64,000 nt of DNA from Ruminococcus sp. (GTDB lineage: Bacteria; Bacillota; Clostridia; Oscillospirales; Ruminococcaceae). Positions within the stretch are counted from its first letter, which is position 1. Every line of letters begins with the position of its first letter. This document shows, one piece after another, positions 41,357 to 50,206 of the stretch. Made by a program: the position numbers and the translations under genes. The stretch covers positions 186,001 through 250,000 of the forward strand of contig JAJBTZ010000090.1 of NCBI GenBank assembly GCA_020860605.1. The letters run 5' to 3'. Below the pieces are notes generated by a model. That model saw only the letters and a program-made list of their open reading frames with translations, was not told the origin of the DNA and searched no databases.

Positions 41357-42658
41357 TTATTTCTCCTCTGCTAAAATTATATACCATCTGCTTATATCGT
41401 CTGTTCTTTCTTCGACCAATATATTCCCGTCAGAATCGGCTATAACATTCTGGATGTTCTCATTCTCAATAGTAACCACATAAGACTCATCCGTAGCTGT
41501 ATCAACTGCAAACAGCTTGTTACTATTATCTCTGACAGTAAAATATACACAATCGCTTTGTGTAGACGAACACAAATATCTCGGCTCCTCGTCGGCTTCC
41601 GCTTCTACAAGCTGGTACTCTGAACCTACTTTTTTGAGAATTACAAAGAGAGGCTTCTGATTATCTGCATCTCTTGTAAACCTTGAAAAACCGATAAACA
41701 CATAATCATTCACAACCACTAAACTTTCAGCCGTGTCGCCGTAAGAATCATACTCCGAAAGAGCATCTACTTTTTCATCACTCACTATATTGCCCTCATC
41801 GTCTATTATCCGAATGTAGAAAGTCATGGTATCATTGATATATTGTTGCATCAGAAGCACTATATTGTCATCTTCGGTATCAAGCGCCCAGATGTCTTTT
41901 GAGCCTTCTTTAACATTGACGTTATCTCCTCTGTATATCTCACATATTGAATCGTCTACGAAGTTATACTTCACTAAAGCCTGTTCCGTATCTTCACCAA
42001 CCTGCTCATATATCAGGAATACTATCTCACTGTCATTGAGCTTTTTTATGTATCCAATAACATTGTGAGCGGGGTATTCTGCTATAGTTTTTCTGGACTC
42101 ATCACTGAAATCAAACATTTCAATGCGTATGCTGAACTCCTCGCTGAGTGGAGAATATACATAAAACACCAGATCCCTGTCAACATATACTGTACTCTCG
42201 GTTACATCATATTGAGCGTGCCAATCGTCCAATGCAAATTCTACTCTTTCCAGAGTCTTAACTGAATATCTGCCGATATAGTAATTCGGATCGTCATCGT
42301 CAGCTTCGTCAACGGTAGCTGTCATTCTGGTATAGTAAATGTACGGATAATCAAAATGGACTATATCTGGGAGATAGTCAGGATAGCTTTTGCGGACACC
42401 AAGTACGTAAGTGTAGTAAAGGGATGACGTGTCTATAGGCTGAGCATCATCAAGGCTTAAGCTTACATACTTTGTGGAGCTCAAAACTGGCGTCTCAGTC
42501 TCTATGAACACAATAACCTCATCAGTAGTTTCGGTGCTGTCAGTATCCACACCTATCTGAGCTTCTGCCTGACCCGTTTCAATTGGCTCATCGTTCGGCA
42601 TCCTTCCGCAGGACACCAAAAGCACAAGAGCCAAAGCTATCGCAATTAGTTTTTTCAT
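41357..42658 (-). CDS. Hypothetical lipoprotein
   Basis: MKKLIAIALALVLLVSCGR lipobox; beta-propeller-like acidic mature region. Confidence 0.75.
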   Translation of the reverse strand: MKKLIAIALALVLLVSCGRMPNDEPIETGQAEAQIGVDTDSTETTDEVIVFIETETPVLSSTKYVSLSLDDAQPIDTSSLYYTYVLGVRKSYPDYLPDIVHFDYPYIYYTRMTATVDEADDDDPNYYIGRYSVKTLERVEFALDDWHAQYDVTESTVYVDRDLVFYVYSPLSEEFSIRIEMFDFSDESRKTIAEYPAHNVIGYIKKLNDSEIVFLIYEQVGEDTEQALVKYNFVDDSICEIYRGDNVNVKEGSKDIWALDTEDDNIVLLMQQYINDTMTFYIRIIDDEGNIVSDEKVDALSEYDSYGDTAESLVVVNDYVFIGFSRFTRDADNQKPLFVILKKVGSEYQLVEAEADEEPRYLCSSTQSDCVYFTVRDNSNKLFAVDTATDESYVVTIENENIQNVIADSDGNILVEERTDDISRWYIILAEEK

Positions 42659-42736
42659 AAGTATTTCTCCTTTTTTCGTTTTCCACTTAACATTATAACC
42701 GACAAATTTTCCTTGTCAACCGATTTTCACGAACTG

Positions 42737-42775
42737 AAAAAAATCACCTTCAGGCTGGTGCCTAAAGGTGATATT
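42737..42775 (-). terminator. Terminator overlapping 3' end of the HTH gene
   Basis: AATCACCTTCAGG..CCTAAAGGTGATATT with flanking A/T run. Confidence 0.65.
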
Positions 42776-43700
42776 CGTCAATCAGTCTTTGAATGCTTCC
42801 CGCAAGCGTCGGCGGAACTAGGTCATACTTTGACAAAAAGTTTGTTATTTCAAGAGATTCATAAGCAAGTTTTTTCGCTTCCGCTATATCTCCGTCTTCG
42901 TTTCGCCTCACCAATGACCAGGCACAGTTATACATTGTCAGTGGTAATGTTCTCTTTATGTCGGTGAGCTTGTGCCAAATGATGCCGTCATGGGCTACAG
43001 CGATGCAGTCGCTATACCTTTCTGCAAGCCCAAGAAACTTCGAAAGATTATGGCAAAGAACTGTCAAATTATCTGCTGCTAAAATCTTGTCCTCAACGTA
43101 ATGCTCCATAAAGCCTTTGACATGATAGTCGATTGAGATTGCATTATCCGTATGTCCAAGCTTGTGATATGCAATAGCAATATCGCCAAGAATCTGGCAC
43201 TCCATGTTAGTCATATATGGTGGAAGATTTTCTGGGCTATAATTCACGGCAGTCATGCGAAGTGCTTTTTCGAGCCTCTTGAGTTCTTCATCAACAGATA
43301 TTTTGCATTCCTGTCGAGAAAGCTCAGTCTCCAAAACGATAAGCCTCTGCTCGTTTGCAAGAGAGATATTGCGATGGTCATCATTGATCCTGGCACGGGT
43401 TTCCTTCACAATTTTCCAGGCTTCCTCGGTGCCTTCAAGGATAATCGCCTGATTTGCACGGCGAATCATCTGGCGGACGGTGTAGTCGTCCTCGCTGATA
43501 ATATCGTTGATGGAATCGCCCGACATACCGAGTCTTTCAAGAAGGCTGGGAATGTAGCTTCTGTCATGGTTTCCTGCTTTGCCGTTTTCGATTCTCGAAA
43601 GAGTAGCGATGCTACAAATGCCGAGGCAAAGGTCTTCCTGAGTGCAGTTTTCTGCCTTGCGACGGTCGCTTATAATCTTTCCAATAGCTATTTTATCCAT
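42762..43700 (-). CDS. XRE-family HTH regulator with TPR-like C-terminal region
   Basis: IGKIISDRRKAENCTQEDLCLGICSIATLSRIENGKAG; ATG 43700 with GGAGG SD. Confidence 0.85.
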   Translation of the reverse strand: MDKIAIGKIISDRRKAENCTQEDLCLGICSIATLSRIENGKAGNHDRSYIPSLLERLGMSGDSINDIISEDDYTVRQMIRRANQAIILEGTEEAWKIVKETRARINDDHRNISLANEQRLIVLETELSRQECKISVDEELKRLEKALRMTAVNYSPENLPPYMTNMECQILGDIAIAYHKLGHTDNAISIDYHVKGFMEHYVEDKILAADNLTVLCHNLSKFLGLAERYSDCIAVAHDGIIWHKLTDIKRTLPLTMYNCAWSLVRRNEDGDIAEAKKLAYESLEITNFLSKYDLVPPTLAGSIQRLIDEYHL

Positions 43701-43797
43701 ATTAACATCCTCCAAGGGTATTGGGTGATAAGTGCTAAAATGCCGATTTCGATGATATCACAATTTATAAGATTTGTCAACTGATTTGGAGACCAAA

Positions 43798-43824
43798 AGA
43801 AAAAGCCCGACTTTCGTCGGGCTT
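43798..43824 (-). terminator. Terminator of gpmI
   Basis: AAGCCCGACGAAAGTCGGGCTTTTTC on minus strand. Confidence 0.85.
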
Positions 43825-43837
43825 AGGGTTATTTGGT

Positions 43838-45406
43838 TCAGATCATGCTCTCTTCCCAGCAATCGGGAGGAGTGAGATTGAAGAGGGTTGCTACTGTTGG
43901 GGCGACGTTAGCGAGGCCGAAATTGCCTTCCTTGATTCTCCAGTCGTGGTCGTTATCATAGATGATAAACGGAACTGGGTTCAGGGAGTGAGCGGTTCTG
44001 ACCTGGATCTCGCCCTTCTTGTTCTTCTCGAGCATCTCATCGGCATTGCCGTGGTCAGCGGTGATGAGAACGATGATGCCGAGCTCGTCTGCAACCTTCA
44101 GGACTCTTGCAATCCCGAGGTCGACAGACTCAACACCTGTGATGGTGGCATCGAGATTGCCGGTGTGGCCGACCATGTCGCCATTAGGATAGTTGCAGCG
44201 GATGAAATCATACTTGCCACTACGCATCGCAGCGATGAGGTCATCGGTGATTTCGGCAGACTTCATCCAGGGGCGCTCGTCGAAGGAGACGTTGTCGGAA
44301 GGGATTTCCTTAAAGGTTTCGAGCTCTTCGGAGAACTTCTCCGACTTGTTGCCGTTCCAGAAGTAGGTTACGTGGCCATATTTCTGAGTCTCGGAAACAG
44401 CATACTGGCGGAGGCCATTTGCAACAAGAAGCTCAGAGAGGGTGTTCTTGATCTCTGGAGGATTAACCAAAAACTTCTCGGGAAGCTTAAGGTCGCCGTC
44501 ATACTGAAGCATTCCAGCATAGACGACATCCGGCTTCTCTCCCCTGTCGAAGGCGGTGAAGTCCTTGTTGTCAAACGCCATCGAGATTTCAAGAGCACGG
44601 TCACCTCTGAAGTTATAGAGAACAACTGAGTCACCATCTTTGATTTTTCCGACAGGCTCGCCGTTCTCAGTGATTACGAATGCAGGAAGGTCCTGATCGA
44701 TAACGCCTTCGATTTCAGCTCTGTAGGTTTCGATAGCTTCCTTGGCTGACGGGAACTGTCTGCCCTGACCGTGAACGTGGGTGTTCCAGCCAGCTTCGAC
44801 CATGCCCCAGTTTGCCTGGTATCTGTCCATGGTGATCTTCATTCTTCCACCACCGGAAGCAATCTTGGCGTCAAAAGTAGAATCGTTAAGAGAAGCAAGC
44901 AGAGTCTCAAGCTCATCAACATAGACGAGAGCTGAGGTTGCGGGAACGTCTCTTCCGTCGAGAAGGATATGGCATCTTACATGCTCAACACCGCACTCCT
45001 TAGCCTTGATAATCATCTGCTTGAGATGAGAGATGTTGGAATGAACGTTGCCATCAGAAAGAAGTCCCAGGAAGTGAAGAGTTGAATGGTGAGACTTGCA
45101 GTTATCTACGAGCTCGTTCCATGTGTCAGACTCAAACATCTTGCCGGATTCGATAGATTCGTTGACGAGCTTTGCGCCCTGAGAGTAGATCTGGCCACAA
45201 CCGAGAGCGTTGTGTCCTACTTCAGAGTTGCCCATGTCGTCGTCAGAAGGAAGTCCTACTGCGGTTCCGTGAGCCTTGAGGCGGGTGTTGGGGCGCTCTT
45301 TAAGGAGCTTGTCTAAATTAGGTGTATTAGCGAGTGTTACAGCATCTCCGAGACCAGTCTTAGAGAAGCCGACACCGTCCATAACTATGAGTACAACAGG
45401 TTTCAT
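43838..45406 (-). CDS. gpmI: 2,3-bisphosphoglycerate-independent phosphoglycerate mutase
   Basis: VVLIVMDGVGFS; MGNSEVGHNALGCGQIYSQG; ITADHGNADEM. Confidence 0.97.
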   Translation of the reverse strand: MKPVVLIVMDGVGFSKTGLGDAVTLANTPNLDKLLKERPNTRLKAHGTAVGLPSDDDMGNSEVGHNALGCGQIYSQGAKLVNESIESGKMFESDTWNELVDNCKSHHSTLHFLGLLSDGNVHSNISHLKQMIIKAKECGVEHVRCHILLDGRDVPATSALVYVDELETLLASLNDSTFDAKIASGGGRMKITMDRYQANWGMVEAGWNTHVHGQGRQFPSAKEAIETYRAEIEGVIDQDLPAFVITENGEPVGKIKDGDSVVLYNFRGDRALEISMAFDNKDFTAFDRGEKPDVVYAGMLQYDGDLKLPEKFLVNPPEIKNTLSELLVANGLRQYAVSETQKYGHVTYFWNGNKSEKFSEELETFKEIPSDNVSFDERPWMKSAEITDDLIAAMRSGKYDFIRCNYPNGDMVGHTGNLDATITGVESVDLGIARVLKVADELGIIVLITADHGNADEMLEKNKKGEIQVRTAHSLNPVPFIIYDNDHDWRIKEGNFGLANVAPTVATLFNLTPPDCWEESMI

Positions 45407-45420
45407 TTCAGGGCCCCCTT

Positions 45421-46191
45421 TCAGCCGTTGGTTGCAGCGTTGATAATTGTTGCAAAGTCAGGAGCCTTGAGGGAAGCACCGCCGATAAGTCCACCGTCGA
45501 CATTGGTCTTCGAGAGAAGTTCAGCTGCGTTTCCAGCATTCATGGAGCCACCATACTGGATTGTGATCTTCTCGGAAACATCTTCACCATAGAGTCCAGC
45601 TAAAACATTTCTTATGAAGGCACAGACATCTTCAGCCTGATCAGCAGTTGCGGTCTTGCCGGTTCCGATAGCCCAGACAGGCTCATAAGCGATGATGCAA
45701 TTCATAAGCTCATCAGCGGAGATTCCTGCAAAATCAAGCTTGATCTGACGGGAGATGACTTCCTCAGTGATGTTAGCTTCTCTCTCCCAGAGAAGCTCGC
45801 CTACACAAACTATAGGCTTAAGGCCAGCTTCGAGGGCTGCCTTGGTTCTCTTGTTGACTGTTTCGTCGGTTTCACCGAAGTACTGTCTGCGCTCGCTGTG
45901 ACCGAGAACAACATATTCTACTCCGACTTCCTTGAGCATGTCGGCACTGATTTCACCAGTATATGCTCCAGACTTTGCAAAGTGGCAGTTCTGAGCGCCT
46001 ACCTTGATGTTGGTGCCAGCGGTGAGTCTTACTGCGGTTTCGAGGTTTGTGAACGGAACGCAGATGACGACCTCACAGCCTGCATTTTCAGCTAAAGGCT
46101 TTAAATCGGTGATGAGAGCCTCAGCCTCGGGACGAGTCTTATTCATCTTCCAGTTGCCGGCAATAACTGCACGGCGAATATCTTTTTTCAT
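45421..46191 (-). CDS. tpiA: Triosephosphate isomerase
   Basis: AGNWKMNKT; VVLGHSERRQYFGETDE; AYEPVWAIGTGKTATADQA; IQYGGSMN. Confidence 0.98.
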   Translation of the reverse strand: MKKDIRRAVIAGNWKMNKTRPEAEALITDLKPLAENAGCEVVICVPFTNLETAVRLTAGTNIKVGAQNCHFAKSGAYTGEISADMLKEVGVEYVVLGHSERRQYFGETDETVNKRTKAALEAGLKPIVCVGELLWEREANITEEVISRQIKLDFAGISADELMNCIIAYEPVWAIGTGKTATADQAEDVCAFIRNVLAGLYGEDVSEKITIQYGGSMNAGNAAELLSKTNVDGGLIGGASLKAPDFATIINAATNG

Positions 46192-46261
46192 GAAATCTAT
46201 CCTTTCGTCTAACATTTGCAGAGGGAGCGGAACTCATCGCTCCGCTCCATCATAAATTTAA

Positions 46262-47485
46262 TTACTTGTCGGCGATAACGTCGATTCCAGGGAGAACCTT
46301 GCCCTCAAGGTACTCGAGTGATGCTCCGCCACCAGTGGAAATGTGGGTCATCTTGTCAGCGAAACCTAAGTTGATGACAGCAGCCGCGGAGTCGCCACCA
46401 CCGATAACGGTTGTAGCGTCGGTGTCAGCGAGAGCCTGAGCGACGGAAAGCGTTCCCTTTGCAAGAGTCGGGTTCTCGAAAACGCCCATAGGTCCGTTCC
46501 AGACAACAGTCTTTGCGGACTTAACCTCGTTAGCGAAGAGTTCAGCAGTCTTAGGACCGATATCAAGGCCCATGCAATCAGCAGGGATATTGTGAGAATC
46601 TACGACAGTGGTCTCGATTTCGCCATCGATAGGATCAGGGAAAGCCTTTGCAACAACGGTATCGATCGGGAGAAGAAGCTTCTTGCCCATAGACTGAGCC
46701 TTGTCGAGCATTTCCTTGCAGTAGGAAAGCTTCTCATCGTCAACTAAAGATGTACCGATTTCATAGCCTTCAGCCTTAAGGAAAGTATAAGCCATACCGC
46801 CACCAATGATGAGTGTATCGCACTTTTCGAGGAGGTTAGAGATAACATTGAGCTTGTCAGCAACCTTTGCGCCACCTAAGATAGCTACGAAAGGTCTTAC
46901 AGGGTTCTCAACTGCGTTGCCGAGATAGGTGATTTCCTTCTGCATGAGGTATCCAACAGCAGTTTCTTTTACGAACTTGGTGACACCTGCAGTGGAAGCA
47001 TGAGCTCTGTGAGCGGAGCCGAAAGCATCCATTACGAATACTTCGTCGTCAACGAGGTCTGCAAGCTCCTTGGAGAAGCCTTCGCCGTTCTTAGTCTCTT
47101 CGTTGCCACGGAATCTGGTGTTCTCGAGAACGACGATTTCGCCGTCCTGCATCTCAGCGACTGCCTTCTTGGCATTCTCGCCTACTACCTCGTCATCCTT
47201 GGCAAATGTAACCTTTGTGCCTTCCATAAGCTCTGCAAGTCTGTCAGCTGCGGGCTTGAGAGAGAACTTGTCCTCAGGGCCGTTCTTAGGCTTGCCGAGG
47301 TGAGAGCAAAGTACAACCTTGCCACCGTCTGCAACTAACTTCTTGATAGTAGGAAGTGCCGCTGTGATTCTGTTGTCGTTGGTGATAACTCCGTCCTTGA
47401 GCGGAACGTTGAAGTCAACTCTTACGAGAACCTTCTTACCCTTCACACTGATGTCGTCAATACTGACCTTGTTTAATCCTGCCAT
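46262..47485 (-). CDS. pgk: Phosphoglycerate kinase
   Basis: [60 protein letters not shown]. Confidence 0.98.
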   Translation of the reverse strand: MAGLNKVSIDDISVKGKKVLVRVDFNVPLKDGVITNDNRITAALPTIKKLVADGGKVVLCSHLGKPKNGPEDKFSLKPAADRLAELMEGTKVTFAKDDEVVGENAKKAVAEMQDGEIVVLENTRFRGNEETKNGEGFSKELADLVDDEVFVMDAFGSAHRAHASTAGVTKFVKETAVGYLMQKEITYLGNAVENPVRPFVAILGGAKVADKLNVISNLLEKCDTLIIGGGMAYTFLKAEGYEIGTSLVDDEKLSYCKEMLDKAQSMGKKLLLPIDTVVAKAFPDPIDGEIETTVVDSHNIPADCMGLDIGPKTAELFANEVKSAKTVVWNGPMGVFENPTLAKGTLSVAQALADTDATTVIGGGDSAAAVINLGFADKMTHISTGGGASLEYLEGKVLPGIDVIADK

Positions 47486-47600
47486 TGAATATATCTCCTT
47501 TGCTTTTAATAATACTACTTAAAGTCACAAAATTTGCGACCATAGATATTATATAAAATTTCTCCGAAAATAGCAATAGGTAACCCCGAATTTTTCCAAG

Positions 47601-47653
47601 AAAAATTCCGCCGAAGGCCAATTTTTCTCCGAAACGAGCCTTCAGGCGGAATA
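47601..47653 (-). terminator. Terminator of FtsX-like permease unit
   Basis: ATTCCGCCTGAAGGC..GCCTTCGGCGGAAT then TTTTTC on minus strand. Confidence 0.7.
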
Positions 47654-47664
47654 TATTTTAGGAT

Positions 47665-50205
47665 TTATCTGTCCTCACGGAGCATTTCCATGAGGGTGTA
47701 GTGGTTAAGAGAGAGCTTCGAAGTGTAACAGATTACGAAAGCTATCGCAAACAGTGCAAAAGTCAGGACAATCGGAGCTGAGCCAGACATATATGACTTT
47801 GAGGTGATAACTACATTGCCCTCTCCTCCTCTAACAGAGCCTAAGTCACTAATAAAGTCATAGAGCCTGTAGGCTCCCCAGCCAAGAATGACTGAAGCCA
47901 GAGACCGCACAAGCGCTGTTCCCATCAGTCTCAGATTTCTCTGACGCTTGGACATTCCAAGAGCCTGGAGGATGCCATAGCGCCTTTTCTCTCGCTGGGT
48001 TTCGAGGCGGATGGTGCTCGAAAGGATTATCAATACCACAAGCGCTATGCAAGCTCCACTTACGCTGAACATGATGATCTGCTGGAGATAGCTCTGCATT
48101 GTTGTTGAGTTATATTCCCTTTCATTCTGCCAGATTTGCAAACCAGAATTCTTTACAAGAGTTGCTAATGTTTTATCGGTGGACATATACTCGGCAGTTT
48201 CGTCTGCGTAAGCATAGAGCTGTCTGAAGCCGACTGTATCGCCTGAATCATATCTTAAGTGAGACGAGCCAGAATAGTTCCAACTCCCATCTTCTGGCAA
48301 AGAATCTACAAGCTTCTGAACAGTTGCACGCGAACAGACAATTATATAGGGGTCATATATCGATTGCCTTACTGTCATATATTCATGCAGACTGCTTGAC
48401 AAGGCAGGAGTGATTTTTGCAATTTCGGCGTCAACAGTTGAAACCGCTACATTTTCCGTGACCCTGTTCCCTTCATCATCGGTGGTGACCACGTCTGACA
48501 TTGCAGACAGTGTTACCATCTCCCCTGCTTCAAGCTGCGAAGCAGAATCCATCGAAACCTCTTCGCCATCAACTAAAAGCTGAAAGTCTTCGAAGGTTAC
48601 AATCAGAATCTGGTCGCCATTCTCGAACGCTTCGAGGTCGACACCTGTCATATCAAAGAGTTCCGACCAATCCTGAGATGAGTCTATCATAAGCATGGAC
48701 ACCATTCCCTGACTTGTATTGCCAGCGGTTAAGTCTGCCACGAGGCCAGAAAAAGCTCTCACATAGTCGATTCCTGGGACTGATTCAATGTTTATTACAT
48801 CGTCTGTTGTTATATCTGTGACCTTATAACTGGCCGTTGTGATTTCAGATTCGCCATATCCAACAGAGTAGTCGCGTGAATTACTGAAGAACGAATATAT
48901 TGAAATCGGCCTCTGTAAAATAAAGGCTGTGAAAATCACAGTTCCACAGAAGGCTGTCGCCATAAGAAGGATAAGAGCTTTCTGGAATCTGGCATAAAAC
49001 CGCTTCTTTCCTACCTGCATTCCCATGGTGCCAGTCAAAGGCGTTGAGAAGGCGACCTGGATGGTTACAAATCTCACTGCGAAAATACCTAAAATCCAGG
49101 CAAGAGCAGCTATCATGAGAACTTGCATCGGAATGCTAACAACAACATTTACTGAGCCAGAGAAGACGCTTAATTTCAGAAGAAGCCAGATTCCAAATGA
49201 ACCTAAAAGCGTGCCTATGATCAGCGACGGAATGGTCAGCATCAGAGTTTCGGTAGCTATAAGAAGCCTCAGCTGCCCTTTGGTTCCGCCAAGACTGCGA
49301 AGGCGGACTATCCTTCTCACTTCCGACTGCATCTGGAGTATATAGATGACGATAACAGCTATTGTCGCAACTACAAATATAAGAGCGACATAAACTGTGT
49401 TGTAATCGGCCTCAGTTTTAGTTACTGTCACCATGGTGTTTACTTTGATGCTTTGCTCGGATGATACATCCCTAGTATCCTTCAGATAGGCGTTGACTGT
49501 TATTTTGACAGAATCAGCCTGATCGTCGGAAACTGTAAAGAAGTAGGAGGTAACCGGGGCGTCGATTTCGCCGTCGGCATTATTGTTTGCCTGAGCATAC
49601 AGCGATTCTGCATCTTCAGAGATTATAACGGCGCTATTAAGATCGACATTGGTTAGCCCCCAGATGTTGGTGTAGCTGCTGATTACGCCACAAAGTGTGA
49701 AAACCTTCTTGACCTCGACGTATTCGGTGCCTTCGTCGGTTTCGTATTCGAAGACGATTTCGAGAGGGATGAACTGATCAAGTGTGTAATCATAGCCAAG
49801 GGCTGAGAGAAGGTTTGCTTCCATTGCAATCTCTCCGCTTGATTCAGGAAGCCTGCCCTCCAGAAGAGTTGGTCCCATAGAAGTGAAATTCTCGTCAATA
49901 GTTCCGATACTGTAGCTTGTGTTACTTGTGCTAACTGTTGCATAAGAAACACTGACGCCGACTTCATCAATTCCTTCAGTACCCTCTAAAAACTCAGCAT
50001 CTCCATCATAGCCGATTGGAATCATGCCATACCAGGTGCCATAAACTTCGGAGCGATATTCCAAGTTTGTCGCTGCAATGCTTGAGGTGTAGCTTATCAT
50101 CATGACAGCGAATGCGAAAGAAATCGTTAAAATAGAAACCACTAAAAGGGTCTGACGTTTTCGCCGTCTTATTCCCTGAAAAGCCAAAGAAAATATATTC
50201 TTCAT
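47665..50205 (-). CDS. FtsX-like (MacB-type) ABC permease
   Basis: MKNIFSLAFQGIRRRKRQTLLVVSILTISFAFAVMM; LRLETQREKRRYGILQALGMSKRQR; SLNHYTLMEMLREDR C-terminus. Confidence 0.85.
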   Translation of the reverse strand: MKNIFSLAFQGIRRRKRQTLLVVSILTISFAFAVMMISYTSSIAATNLEYRSEVYGTWYGMIPIGYDGDAEFLEGTEGIDEVGVSVSYATVSTSNTSYSIGTIDENFTSMGPTLLEGRLPESSGEIAMEANLLSALGYDYTLDQFIPLEIVFEYETDEGTEYVEVKKVFTLCGVISSYTNIWGLTNVDLNSAVIISEDAESLYAQANNNADGEIDAPVTSYFFTVSDDQADSVKITVNAYLKDTRDVSSEQSIKVNTMVTVTKTEADYNTVYVALIFVVATIAVIVIYILQMQSEVRRIVRLRSLGGTKGQLRLLIATETLMLTIPSLIIGTLLGSFGIWLLLKLSVFSGSVNVVVSIPMQVLMIAALAWILGIFAVRFVTIQVAFSTPLTGTMGMQVGKKRFYARFQKALILLMATAFCGTVIFTAFILQRPISIYSFFSNSRDYSVGYGESEITTASYKVTDITTDDVINIESVPGIDYVRAFSGLVADLTAGNTSQGMVSMLMIDSSQDWSELFDMTGVDLEAFENGDQILIVTFEDFQLLVDGEEVSMDSASQLEAGEMVTLSAMSDVVTTDDEGNRVTENVAVSTVDAEIAKITPALSSSLHEYMTVRQSIYDPYIIVCSRATVQKLVDSLPEDGSWNYSGSSHLRYDSGDTVGFRQLYAYADETAEYMSTDKTLATLVKNSGLQIWQNEREYNSTTMQSYLQQIIMFSVSGACIALVVLIILSSTIRLETQREKRRYGILQALGMSKRQRNLRLMGTALVRSLASVILGWGAYRLYDFISDLGSVRGGEGNVVITSKSYMSGSAPIVLTFALFAIAFVICYTSKLSLNHYTLMEMLREDR

Positions 50206-50206
50206 A

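Noticed and set aside
43152-44629. 210-aa and 227-aa plus-strand ORFs antisense to the HTH gene and gpmI
   Set aside because: Fully overlap confident genes on the other strand and lack RBS or domain evidence.
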